Of a stretch of 40,049 bases of DNA, positions 24,938-37,100 are shown one piece after another; the stretch's first letter is position 1, and each line of letters begins with the position of its first letter. A program made the position numbers and the translations under genes. Below the pieces are notes generated by a model. It had not been told where the DNA came from, searched no databases, and saw only the letters and a program-made list of their open reading frames with translations. The stretch comes from Saprospiraceae bacterium UBA2365 (lineage in GTDB: Bacteria > Bacteroidota > Bacteroidia > Chitinophagales > Saprospiraceae), in NCBI GenBank assembly GCA_002344345.1, contig DDTL01000097.1:1-40049 (forward strand), in the 5' to 3' direction.

Positions 24938-25078
24938 CCATTGGCTATAACGGTGAATTGTATGAGTAGTGGCAGATTGCGTGGTAGTTTCCTGTCAAAT
25001 CGCTACGCAGTTTGAGCGGGCTACAAACCTCGATATTTAGCTCTTTCCCTGCCATTACTTATACAAAATGTTGTGTGC
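24938..25078. repeat. attC-like imperfect palindrome, site D
   Basis: The 141-bp site starts with CCATTGGCTATAAC and ends with GTTGTGTGC. The left arm TTGTATGAGTAGTGGCAG (from about 24958) pairs with the complement of CTGCCATTACTTATACAA near 25050-25066 at 16 of 18 positions. A further inner stem of the GCGTGGTAG/CTACGC type is present. It lies between the Fic and alpha/beta hydrolase cassettes, 24 bp from the hydrolase stop. Confidence 0.6.
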
Positions 25079-25101
25079 TGCCATTTATTGTTTATAATTT
25101 T

Positions 25102-26205
25102 CTATGTATCCGGTTGTTTAAATATCCAGTTGTAAATTTTATCTAAAAAAGATTTTGACATAGTCTCCAAATTTCTGTTATACTCAATAGGTGACCCTGA
25201 TTTGCTCTTTTGGAAAAGATGATTTAACCCTTTCATTGTCATTATGGTATATTTCTCATTATTCCCTTCTTTTAATGCCATTTCAATTGCTTCCTGATTT
25301 GGGCTTGGTCTGACCTGTAAATCATTTTCACCTATTACGGATAATACAGGGCATTTTAATTGTGCATATATTGTTTTGGGGTCAAGTGTGTAAAACTCAT
25401 GCCAAAAGGGCATCATTGTCATGCGAGAATATAGGTGTGCTTCCCGTTGAAAAACATACCCTATTTTCTTCATGGTTTCAATTTCATTATTAGTAACCTG
25501 CTTTATTTGTCTTTCATACATCTTTTCAATCTTTTCAGTTTGAATCTTTGAATTTTCTTTGGAAGACATTAAAATCATGGTGCTATCAATGATTATTTGA
25601 AATTTGTCAGTGGTCTTATCACTAACTCCAAAAATTTTTGGTATATCTGATAATTGTTGGCTGACAATATTTCCTTGTTTAATGCCAGGACTTGCTAATA
25701 AAACAATAAATGATATTGAAGGTAGGTCTTCCGCAACTTTTGCTGCTACTAATCCTCCATAGCTATGCCCTATCAATCCAAAATGTTTTTTGTCTACTAT
25801 AGGATTATTGTTAAGAAAGTCTATTGAGGCTTTTATGTCTGACACCAAATCTGCAAGAGTTGTAGTAAAATCAAGAACTCCTTCTGATTCACCAACTCCT
25901 CTTTTGTCACACCGCAATACTGCCATTCCATTTGCTGTTAAATAATTAGCAATTTCAAAGAATGGTCTATTTATCATATTGTCTGAGCCGTCGCGGTTAG
26001 TATCACCACTCCCCGGTATTAGGATTACTGTTGGAAAAGGACCTTTCCCTTTTGGATAGGTCAGCGTACCGGCAATTTTTATATTTGCTGATTTATTGTA
26101 AAAACTAATGTTTTCAGTTATATAAGATGTATCAGAGAAGCTTATACTACATGAGAATAATCCCAGAAGGAATATATTAAGTACTATTTTAACCTGTATA
26201 AGCAT
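25102..26205 (-). CDS. Exported alpha/beta hydrolase (probable lipoprotein)
   Basis: This 367-residue protein starts at ATG 26205. It has a hydrophobic leader with a possible lipobox ending at Cys19 (LFSC). The alpha/beta-hydrolase core shows the oxyanion region LIPGSGDTNRDGSD, CDKRGVGES and the nucleophile elbow GHSYGG with Ser148. Likely acid Asp295 (IGENDLQV) and His329 (GLNHLF) complete the triad. It belongs to the broad dienelactone-hydrolase/S9-like esterase group; the substrate is unknown. Inverted GTTGTGTGC/GCACACAAC cores at 25070-25078 and 26237-26245 flank the gene, so it appears to be a cassette. Confidence 0.85.
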   Translation of the reverse strand: MLIQVKIVLNIFLLGLFSCSISFSDTSYITENISFYNKSANIKIAGTLTYPKGKGPFPTVILIPGSGDTNRDGSDNMINRPFFEIANYLTANGMAVLRCDKRGVGESEGVLDFTTTLADLVSDIKASIDFLNNNPIVDKKHFGLIGHSYGGLVAAKVAEDLPSISFIVLLASPGIKQGNIVSQQLSDIPKIFGVSDKTTDKFQIIIDSTMILMSSKENSKIQTEKIEKMYERQIKQVTNNEIETMKKIGYVFQREAHLYSRMTMMPFWHEFYTLDPKTIYAQLKCPVLSVIGENDLQVRPSPNQEAIEMALKEGNNEKYTIMTMKGLNHLFQKSKSGSPIEYNRNLETMSKSFLDKIYNWIFKQPDT

Positions 26206-26405
26206 TTATCCTTTATCTGCTGTCTGATTTATGGTTGCACACAACTCCTGTATAATACCACCCCTATCCCTATTATTCCACTTCAGTCAAAAGGTGAAAA
26301 CTTATATAATTCGCTGAAAGATAGAGGAATACGATACAGAAGGGCTTTTTCATTATGTTTAATGATTTTGTCGCTTTAAAGATAATCATTTTTTGTATTC
26401 TACCA

Positions 26406-26870
26406 TCAAATTTCCGGATAATCTCCGGGACTTTTGATCTTTGAAAAGTTTTTGGCGCTCACATGGGTATAGATCTCAGTAGTTTTACCCGATTCATGAC
26501 CAAGCATTTCCTGAATATATCTCAGATCTGTTCCATGTTCAAGCAAATGTGTGGCAAAAGAATGTCGGAATGTATGGGGACCGCCTTTCTTCTTTATGCC
26601 ACTCTTCCTGATGGCATCGTCATATTCATTGCCGGATGCTGGTATCGGAATAACGATCACCATTTTGGCCCTCAAAAAGATAGTTGACCGGCTTATATTC
26701 ATCCAGATAAGCGCGCAACATGCTCAATGCTTTTTTACCTAAAATGGTATACCGGTCTTTCCTGCCTTTCGATTGAGCCACAAAAACCAGCTCCCGATCA
26801 AAAAGATTATCCTTTGGCCCCGACTTTTCACCTTGAGTGCGATGAGCCTGATTTTTCGATTATCTCACTC
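26406..26870 (-). pseudogene. Frameshifted tyrosine recombinase, C-terminal catalytic part
   Basis: The intact end encodes GPHTFRHSFATHLLEHGTDL, then YIQEMLGHESGKTTEIYTHV. It contains the HxxR, the second His and the Tyr nucleophile of tyrosine recombinases and ends at 26406. Upstream in another frame, DRELVFVAQSKGRKDRYTIL and YLFEGQNGDRYSDTSIRQ (about 26620-26810) continue the same family in the right order. There is therefore a frameshift near 26620, and the N-terminal half is missing. It is dead as written. It resembles XerD/phage-type integrases common in Bacteroidota. Confidence 0.75.
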
Positions 26871-26949
26871 AGGGTTGAGGCAATTTCAGCTCCTGACTTG
26901 TATCTTTTAGTGTTAATATTCATTTTATTTGAACCGATTAAAAGTTGAA

Positions 26950-27431
26950 AATGATATATCTGTGTTTTTTGCCTCAATTAAGTGCTTACCACCCATTCTC
27001 TAAATCTCATCAGAAATGAACTTTTTATCATTAGTGCGGTAAATTTTATTATTTACTTATATAACATATTGAATATCAATAATAATAAATTATTTTTGAT
27101 TAAACAGGAACAAGTCCTGATCAATTAACTACTGCACAGGCAAATTGAACTACTGCATAGGCAAGATGAACTTTTGCATTGATGAGTTCATCTTTTGCGT
27201 GAGCAAGTTCATCTTCTGCGTTGACGAGTTGAACTTCTGCTCATTCGGATATTTCGGTAAAATCCGCGACCATCCGTCAAATCCGCGGCCTCCGTGTTCC
27301 CATCAAAATCCACAAGAATCCATGATCAGAAGAGTTTTGTAAAAATCTGTAGTACACAAACCGAAATGCCCGATCATTTAAATTATTGTAAATGAATCAT
27401 ATACCAAATTAATTCGCAAAAAACTGCTTTT
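26950..27431. repeat. Gene-free region with a six-unit 21-bp tandem repeat
   Basis: Units of 21 bp lie at 27124, 27145, 27166, 27187, 27208 and 27229 with the general form TTGAACTTCTGC(G/A)TnGnnGAG. Read in one frame they give a Cys-containing heptad (xNFCIDE), but no start, signal or family supports a gene. The rest of the interval shows nothing recognisable. Confidence 0.6.
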
Positions 27432-28130
27432 TTACCCAACCCACTCCAAACTGATCCGCCCTGGATCATCTTGTCCGGCTTCTGCCAGAACTACCCATGC
27501 AAATCCGTCTGCCACCTTAAAAGATCCTCGATAGTGGGTATTATTTGTCAGGTTTTTCATGGAAATTTCTGACCAGTTATCTGCTTTGAACCCCTTGAGT
27601 TCTATTAATTCAATGTTTTTGGCCGGAATGCTCAATCCGGTCAGACAAGCCTTCATGACGCTTTCCTTGGCGCTCCACAACAGGGTAAAATAGCTGTCTC
27701 TGTCAAAGGATACCCGGTAATTTTCATCAAACAAACTCCGTTCCTTGTTCGTAAAATAATCCCGGATGAACCCTTCGCTCCGGATTTCCACTTTCTCCAG
27801 GTCACAACCAAGCGACCGTTCTTCCCTGCTCAACACACAAAAGGACAGGCTATGACTGTGACTGATGGAGAGCCGGCACGATACCGGTTCAGCCCGGAAA
27901 AACACCATCGGTTCCCTGTTAGGACCTTTCCGGATCTCTGTTTCGTTTATGGGAAAATCCTGGAAAATAACCTGTTGCAATAGTTTTTTTGAAGTCCACC
28001 GACCGAGCAACCAGTCCTTCCTTCTTTTTTCAAACTTTAATCCGTTCAGATATTTTATTTCAACAGGATGCAACCATTCCTGATGAATGGGTACATCCTC
28101 CTGATGTTGGATGGCTCCGAATATGGTCAT
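27432..28130 (-). CDS. 4'-phosphopantetheinyl transferase (Sfp type)
   Basis: This 232-residue protein carries the family motifs GCDLEKVE (GxDxE, Mg and CoA binding) and WSAKESVMKA (WxxKExxxKA). The ATG at 28130, seven bases after the megasynthase stop, is preferred to an upstream start at 28226 that would overlap the megasynthase by 89 bp. Sfp-type enzymes transfer the phosphopantetheine arm from CoA to carrier domains. The gene's position directly behind a protein with six carrier domains makes that protein its obvious substrate. Confidence 0.92.
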   Translation of the reverse strand: MTIFGAIQHQEDVPIHQEWLHPVEIKYLNGLKFEKRRKDWLLGRWTSKKLLQQVIFQDFPINETEIRKGPNREPMVFFRAEPVSCRLSISHSHSLSFCVLSREERSLGCDLEKVEIRSEGFIRDYFTNKERSLFDENYRVSFDRDSYFTLLWSAKESVMKACLTGLSIPAKNIELIELKGFKADNWSEISMKNLTNNTHYRGSFKVADGFAWVVLAEAGQDDPGRISLEWVG

Positions 28131-28137
28131 CCCTTCA

Positions 28138-31100
28138 TTATTTACCTGCCAGGCCGCTGAATGGTTGCAACAGGGCAGCATCCATCTGTGTCGGAAGTTC
28201 AGCCGTTGTGTAACCATCCAGTTCAAGGTAGATCAAGCCCTGATCATCTGAGATCACAGCATGATAACCTGCATCCGTTTTATCTACCAATGCAAACAAT
28301 TTCTTTTTGCCATCCCATTGCCTGAATGCGCTGAACGTACGTACACTTGCCGGCAATCCCATGATGCCTTCCACACCCAGTTGGTGCACACCGGCAGTCT
28401 GGAAACAATGCTCGATCAATCGCGGCATAAAAAATACAGATCTGTTTTCCGGGGTATGATTCGGTGGCAGATTTTCCGCGAAAACGCCGATCATCTGTTC
28501 CCCTTTCATCCGGATCTCTTCGATCACCTGGTAAGCAGGACCGTGGAAATATACCTTGTAAATATCCTCTGCCTTCAGTACAACAGCCTTAGCTGCTTTT
28601 TTGAGCAGCTTTTTATCGATATTTTCAGGAATGGTCACCGGATCTTTGCCCAACAAGACTTCAGCCCGGAAATGCGTTGTTTTTTGCGCTTCATCCTGGC
28701 CAACCAGTTTTCTTAAACCATATAATTCGCATTGCGCCAGGATATTATCACCGGATTCCTTGAAACGGACGGTCACGAAAACTTCCCTTGGCGCTGATTT
28801 ATAAAATTTGAATGGTGCGAGGAAGGAAATATTTTGTACAGCCTGAACATGCATTTCCGGTAAAAATGCACCGGCAACAGCCGCCATGGTTTCAATACCC
28901 ATCACACCAGGCAAGACAGGCACCTGATTGATCTGATGATCAAACAAAAATCCCTGTGTTGCAGGGTCAAGACTGACTGAAACGGTCAATCCGCCGTACA
29001 GTCCCATTTCCCTGATTTCTCCCATCATAATGTGATCTTTCAGCAAAACAGCCGCTTTTTTCGGGTCAATCCCGCCTTCCTGATCAAATTCCTTCAGCAT
29101 AAGGCCGAGACTTTGAGCGACGACGACTTCCACCGTTTCAGTTGAAGCAACCAATTCTTTCCTGATAAAGGGTATTCCCGCGTCAGGAGGTAACATATCG
29201 ATGCCTGCCTGTTTCATGACCATCGGGATTGAACCTCTGACTGCCATGCCGATGCCGCCCCATGCGGTCCAGTCAAGCGCGATGCCTCTTGTAGCGGAAC
29301 GATTGTTTTTGAAAGAGGAAACGCTTTTGCATAGGAAGTCATTGGCCGAGCTGTAATCCACCTGTCCGCCGTTGCCAAAACGTCCTGCGATAGAACTGAA
29401 AACCACGGCTGCGCCCACCGGAAATTCTCCCAGTGCAGATAGGATATTATACCAGCCGTCAGCTTTTACATCGAAGACGAGGTTGAATTCATCAGGTCCT
29501 TTATCTTTAAGCAGTTTGCTGATCTCCAATCCTCCGGCATGCAGTAAAACATCGAGTTTCTGTTCATTTTTCATGATCTCCTTCACCGCAGCATGAACAG
29601 CTTCATGATCCAGCAGATTCACAGCAAAATAATGTACTGTGCCTCCGGCTTGTTCGATCGCCCTGATGGCGCTGAATGCTGCATGTTTTCTTTCAATGCC
29701 AGCCAGCATTTTTTCAACCTTTACCGGTGTTGCTTTTTCACCGGATTGTGTCAGACGTTCAAAAAGCTTTTTCTTAAGTCCTTCCTTATCGTTTTCAAAC
29801 AGTTGGATATCAGGATCATTTCTGTCTGGTTCAGGCGTCAGATCCATCAGGTAAAACTTACCGCCGTTTGCAGCTGCCAGATCCGTTGTGATGGCCGAAA
29901 CAATGCTACCTGCTGCGCCGGTGATCAGATATACGGTATCCTTACCAAGCGCCATTCCTGCATTGCCGGTCAACTGTGGCTTTTCTTCAAGGCTGATCGT
30001 CCATCTGAGTCCTTTCTTGTATCCAAGCTCTACTACGCCGTTGTCAAACAAGGTTTCCTGTATCAGGACATCTGCAAATGGAGTGGTTTTTATGGCTGGT
30101 CCGAAATCAACGACTTTTACCAGACTTGCAGGATTTTCCCGCTTATAAGCCTTGGTAAATCCGCAGACGGCACCGCCTAAAGGAGCAAACGCGCCTGTTT
30201 CATCATACCCAAAATGTCCGCCCAAACGGGTTGCAGAGACCAGGAAAACGTCCTTTTGCCCGGTTAATTCCAACTGCCTCATGGTATGATAGAGCAATTT
30301 AATGCGGCTATGCGTTGCAGATTTCCATGTTTCATAGCTCATGGTCGAAAGGCTTTCTTCCTTATCCAGTGCAGCACACCAGTAAACGCCATGAACGCCT
30401 CCGTTATCAACCCATTCTTTGATGCGAACAGCCAAATCGTCAAAACCAGGATGGTCACTTATCACCAAAATTTCAGCTTTTAAAGCCTTTAGTTTTTTGA
30501 TCAATGCATCCGCAGTTTTTCCATGGTCTGTTTTGACGATCACTCTTTTACCTGCCAATTCTACCCCGGTCGCTTTGCATAGCTGTGCTTCAGGCCGCAA
30601 TACGGGGACAGGCACTCTTCTCGGGATTTGGGCTACCGCATCCAGGTCTCCAGCTTTTATTGCTGAGGATGTTGGTGCATCAGGTTTAACCATTTGTCCG
30701 GTAGTGCCTTCTATTGAATCTGCAGATCCAGGTTTTCTTTCCATCACAAAACCAATGATGTGGTTGAGTGTCGGGTAGTTGGACAATTCTATGGAATCAT
30801 CAGCAGGTATCTGGTACAAACCCCGGATCTCAGCAAATAATTCTGCCTGTTTGACCGTGTCAATCCCAAGATCAGCTTCCAGATCGAGGTCGAGATCCAG
30901 CATTTCAGCAGGATAACCTGTCTTTACGGAGATCAGTTGCATGATGTCCTGAGCTATTTTATCCCTTCCTGAAGCGGTTTGGGAAGCAGCCGGAGAGTAT
31001 GAAAGTGTCTCAACCGGTTTGGCAGCTGCAGTGACCGCATCTGGTGTCAGACCGGGTTTTAAATCGGGTCTTTTTGCATATACAAATCCCAGAATATGGT

Positions 31101-34100
31101 TCAATGTCGGGAATTCGGACAAAGCGATGCTGTCATCCTGCGGAATATCGAACAATCCGCGAATGTCAGCGAACAATTCCGCCTGTTTTACGGTGTCAAT
31201 GCCGAGGTCAGCTTCCAGATCCAGGTCAAGATCCAGCATATCGGGCGGATAACCCGTTTTTTGAGCGATCAGGTTGAGTATATCTTCCACTACCTGGCTT
31301 TTAGCGCTTGCCGGAACTACATTTTCCATGGTTTTATCTGCAAAAACTGGCGTTGGAGAAGCTGCTGACTGAACCGGAGCAGCTGTGGCCTGCACTCTCA
31401 ATTCCGGTCTTTTCGAATAAACAAATTCCAGAATATGGTTCAATGTCGGGAATTCGGACAAAGCGATGCTGTCATCCTGAGGAATATTGAATAACCCGCG
31501 TATGTCAGCGAACAATTCCGCCTGTTTTACGGTGTCAATGCCCAGGTCAGCTTCCAGATCGAGGTCAAGATCCAGCATATCGGGCGGATAACCCGTTTTT
31601 TGAGCGATCAGGTTGAGTATATCTTCCACGACCTGGTTTTTCCCGCTTGCCGGAACTACATTTTCCGTGGTTTTATCTGCAAAAACAGGTGCAGATGTGG
31701 CTGCTGTCTGAACAGGAGCGATACTTGCCAGTGCCCTCAATTCCGGTCTTTTGGAATACACAAATTCCAGAATATGGTTCAATGTCGGGAATTCGGACAA
31801 AGCGATGCTGTCATCCTGCGGAATATCGAACAAGCCGCGTATGTCAGCAAACAATTCCGCCTGTTTTACGGTGTCAATGCCCAGGTCAGCTTCCAGATCG
31901 AGGTCGAGATCCAGCATATCCGGCGGATAACCTGTTTTTTGAGCGATCAGATTGAGTATATCTTCCACTACCTGGCTTTGCCCGCTTGGCGGAACTACAT
32001 TTTCCGCGGTTTTATCTGCAAAAACAGGCGTTGGAGCGGCTGCTGTCTGAACAGGAGCCACACTTGCCAGTGCCCTCAATTCCGGTCTTTTGGAATACAC
32101 AAATTCCAGAATGTGGTTCAATGTGGGAAACTCGGACAATGCGATGCTGTCATCCTGTGGAATATCGAACAAGCCTCTGATGTCGGAAAACAACTCTGCC
32201 TGTTTGACCGTATCAATTCCGAGATCTGCTTCCAGATCCAGGTCCAGATCCAGCATTTCAACCGGATATCCGGTTTTTTCTGCGATCAGTGTCATTATTT
32301 TGGCAGTGACTTCGTTGGTAGCCGGAGTAGTAACTGTGGTTTCGTGACTCAATACAGGCGTTGAAATCGTTGCATTTTGAGTAAGTGTAACTTTCTGTTC
32401 TGCCAGTTCAGGTTTCTTACTGTAAACGAAATCGATGATGTGTTGTAGCGTCGAAAATTCGGACAAAACAATGCTTTCATCCTGAGGTATATTGAACAAA
32501 CCGCGGATATCGGCGAACAATTCGGCTTGCTTGACAGTATCAATACCGAGGTCTGCTTCCAGATCCAGGTCAACTGCCAGCATATCAGCTGCATATCCGG
32601 TTTTTTCACTGACCAGTTGGAGAATGCGATCTTTTACAGGATCAGAGACAGAGACCACCGGGGAAACAGGTGTTTCGACCACCGGCACAACCGGTTTTGA
32701 CGGAACAATGACAGGTTGGGCTGCTATTTCTTCTTTTTTGCCATTTGTGACCGGCACAAAAGGATCTGAAACACGCAGTGTTCTTTTATACACTTCAATT
32801 TCCGGATCAGTTTTGCCGGTAACAGACCGGAGCCAGTTTTTCCATTTTTGCTCATCAGTGATCCGGTATTGGAACCCGAGCTGAGTGGGTGATTTCCTTT
32901 GTTGATCCTTTGTCGGGAACCAGCGGTACAAAATAATGCTGATCTGCGACCCAAAACCTGCTGCCAATCTCAATGCATAATTTACATTGTATCTGCCACC
33001 TTTGGATAAGTTGAGGTTTCCAAGTTCAGGGTCAACTTCACTAAAGTTGGCCACCGGAGGCACAATTCCCGTTTCGAGGATCTTAATGGCAATGGTATCT
33101 TCGATGCCCACACCCATCGGATGTCCTGTAAAACCTTTAGTATTGGCAATGACGATATCATTGGCTTTATCCCTGAAAACGTAACGCAGAGCTTCAATTT
33201 CTGCAGATGCGCTTCCGCCACGGGCTGGTGTATAGGTTTCATGAGAAACAAAGACCATTTGTTTGGCGATATCGAAACGGTTGATATTCCATCTCTTCTC
33301 TGCATCGATGATCAGTTTCTCCATGACAAATTTTATATGGCTGACGTCGAGACGAGTTCCGTGAAAAGCGCTGTTGGCAAATATAGAACCCATCATTTGG
33401 GCAATAGGAGTAATGCCTCTGTTTTGAGCGATCTCCTTACTTTCGATGACCAGAGATGCGCCACCCATACCGATCAGCATACCGTGTCTTCTGTTGTCAA
33501 AAGGCAAAGCAGCATCTTCCACCCTGGCATCGGTTGCAGCAGCACCGGTAGCCAAAAATCCTGCTGCATACCATGGCAGCATATTATCGCTCGTGATGTC
33601 ATCTGCACTGATGACGATGACCCTGTTGCAACGTCCCGCATTGATCCAGTCATTTGCCATTCCGCAAGCCTGAGTAAGGCTGGCGCAGGCAGCATTCATG
33701 GAAGAGTTGGGCCCTCGGGCACCAATATATTCTGCAAATTGAGAATGTCCCATAGAAAGAACCCTGAAAAGGAATCTTCTGTTGAAAACATAAGGATTAC
33801 TTTCAAGTTCAGACTTCAAAGCGCTGATTTGCTGATCAATCTGATTGGTCAGTTCAGCAGATCCCGATAAATTTACCAGTTTTTGCCTTATATTTTCCAG
33901 CAAAGCCAGTTTTTCCTTTGCAGCCTGGTCATTTTTAAATCTTTGTATTTCATCCAGGAAATTATCATAACCGGGAAATGCTGAAGCAAAAATGATCCCG
34001 GTATCATCACGCATGTCATTGGGAAGCAACCACCGATCAGGCAATTGGGTTCCGGTAGAGGTCGTTTTGTAATTCATGACCATTGGAATTCCGGCATCTC

Positions 34101-37100
34101 TCAAGGCATCCAGACCTGCTCCGATCGCCAGCGCAGATACGGCATCCAAGGCATCCATTCTGTCCTGTGGGAAATCAAAATCCCGGACAATATCCAGATC
34201 AATCCTTCTGGCAGCCAGTTTGATCACCTCATCGACGCTCTGAATGGTTTCAAAACGTGGTCCGTTGGATCCTGTTTTTACCAGTCGGGTAATGTTTTTC
34301 TGAACCATTTTTTGCTGCAGTTCATCCGGTATCCAGCGGATAAACTGATCACCCCGCAGGATTCTTTCTACATTTTCATCTGAAAACACCCTTTCCACAC
34401 CGGGTAATCCCAAAGAAGCGCCTGTGATCCAGATCTCTTTTTCTTCAAAACCGCCGGTTCCCGGATGTATTTTGTTTTCTGCTTTTTCCAGGAAATCAAC
34501 AAACATTTTTCCCAATTCCAGATACCTCGATTCCTTGTCAAATGAAGGAATTTCTGTTCCGGTAGTTGGTATGTTTACATTACTAACCTGTACAACAGGT
34601 GTTGGTACAGGTCTGGATTCCATTGTTGCGGCAGGTTGCATTTTAATTTCCTCCATCCGACCATTGCCGAGGCCGGCAGCATAAAGACCACATAAGGCCT
34701 GGTTGAAGGACTCAAATTCTCCCGTTTTTGGGTGATTGGTAAACAGGTTCGTTACACCTTCCAGATTTTCAGTGATATCACGGACGAAACCGTTCAAGGC
34801 TTTTTTAGGACCCATTTCCACAAAAATCCTGGCGCCGTTTTGATATAAATTATTGATCCCTTTCACGAATTGCACAGGAGAAGCAACCTGCCTGGAAAGC
34901 AGATCCAACATTTGCTCCTTATTCCAGTTGCTCACCGGATAATAATCACCGGTCACATTGGAAATGATCGGAATTACAGGTTTTTTCAAATTGAAATCAC
35001 TGAGTACTTCGCGGAGCGGTCCACTGGCGGGCGCTACAATATCCGTGTGGAAAGCGTGGCTGACAGGCAGTGAACTCACATGGTAACCTGCCGCTTTGGC
35101 CATTTTCATGGCAGACTCAACTGCATCAGTGGCTCCACCGATGACGGATTGTCCATAGCTATTGATATTGGCGATCACCACATAGCCATTTACCTGTTTT
35201 AAAATAGCTTCTATTTGTTCAGGTGAAGCAAAAACAGCTGCCATTTTACCTTTGTCGGTCACATTGACCTTTGCCATCTGATGGCCCCTGGCGCTCACTG
35301 CAAGTAAAGCGTCCTTAAAGTCAAGCGCTCCGGATGCCACCAATGCGCCATATTCACCCAGACTGTGGCCAATGACCATATCGGCATCTACACCATATTC
35401 TTTCATGAGCCGGTACAACGCGACATCTGCACAAAGCATGGCTGGTTGCGTGATCTCTGTTTGCATCAGATCGTGTTCTGCTGCAGCGACTTTTGCTTTA
35501 TCAGAGCCATCCACAAAAATATAATCGCTCAATGGTTTTCCGAGCAATGGCGTCATGATCTCATCTGCTTCCCGGAATGTCTCTTTGACAATAGCTTCGG
35601 TTTCTTTCAGTTCCCTGAGCATATTGGCATATTGTGAACCCTGACCGGTAAAGAGGTATGCGGCTTTGCCAGGTTTACCTTCACCATAGAATATTCCCTT
35701 GGCGTTCAGTACTTTCCATGAGCTTTTGTTATCTGCTTTTAAAGCATTGATACATCTGATCAGTTTTTCTGCAAGTTCTTCAGCAGTATTGAAATCAATG
35801 CTTATCCTGAGATTGCTCCGCAGATCTTTTAGCATAGGCGCTTCACGGTCAGGAGTCCATCCGCCTTTTACTTTTGTCAGATCATTTTCCAGACCGGACA
35901 ATAAATCAGTTTTGTTGGCTGCTCCCGTGACATAAGCTCCGCGTAAAGGTTTTTTCAGATGCTGTACGGGTTGATCCGGCTGAGGAAAATCTGCAATGAA
36001 ATGCGTACTTTTTTCATCGTGTCTGATCCTGCCCGGTATGTATTCTTCCAGAACAACATGGAAATTGGTTCCGCCAAAACCAAATGCGCTGACGCCACTA
36101 CGTCTGACTTCCTGTCCGTTGAGATCCCAGGGTCGCAGGCCGGTATTGACTTTAAAAGGTACCTTATTGAAGTCAACATTTGGATTGGGGGCAAAAAAGT
36201 TCAAAGAAGGAGGCAGTACTTTTTCATACAGGGCCATCACAGCTTTCATCATACCTGCTGAACCTGCACCGCCTTTAAGGTGTCCGACATTGGATTTGAC
36301 GGATCCAAGTGCAATGGATCCGACAGGAAGGTTGAAAGCCTTGAAAACCTCAGTAAGGCTCTGCAATTCAGATGCATCACCCACAGTGGTTGAAGTGCCA
36401 TGTCCTTCGATCAAGCCTACGCTTGCCGGAGATATTCCTATGCGTTCATAAGCTCTTTTTACTGCGAGGATCTGTCCTTTCGGGTTTGGAGCGGTAATAC
36501 CCTTTCCTTTTCCGTCACTGGAGCCACCGATGGAACGGAAGACGGCATAGATCTTATCACCGTCTCTTTCTGCATCTTCCAGACGTTTCATGATGAATAT
36601 CGTACAACCTTCACCCATGACGAAACCGTCTGCGCCTTCTGCATACGGTCTCGAATCTCTTGCTGACAACGCACCGATTTTGCAGAATTTAATAAAGGTG
36701 GAAGGACTCATATTGGCGTCCGTACCACCGGTCACGACCATGTCATAGTCGTGTGCCAGCAAACCGTTGACCGCTGAAGAAATGCCGGCCAGGGCTGATG
36801 CACAGGCGGCATCGGTCGTATAATTCATCCCGCGGAAATCCCACAATGCTGCGATCCTTCCTGCAGCAATATTGGAAAGTTCTCCGGGCATCGTGTCTTC
36901 CGTGATCGGCACGAAATGAGGACTCAGACCTGCATTGGCTGCTTCAATGATCTCTTTCCTGACATTGGCAGGTAATGTCCTGAAACCTTCTGCATTGTTG
37001 AGGGCATCTGCGAACTCTGGAAATAAGGCCCTTCCGGCAGAATAAAGATGCTGGTCGCCTCCCATTGCATTCCCCAGGATGACGGCTGTTCTTTCCCGGT

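Noticed and set aside
27145..27342. Small Cys-rich open frame over the 21-bp repeat
   Set aside because: It begins with TTG within the repeat, ends in unrelated sequence and matches nothing; it is explained by repeat periodicity.
28131..28226. N-terminal extension of the phosphopantetheinyl transferase
   Set aside because: It would overlap the megasynthase by 89 bp and adds no family-like sequence; the ATG at 28130 fits the 7-bp gap.
31019..32364. Plus-strand open frames opposite the carrier-domain repeats, including one of 254 residues
   Set aside because: They repeat with the carrier-domain period and have no recognisable protein features. They arise from the repetitive coding strand.
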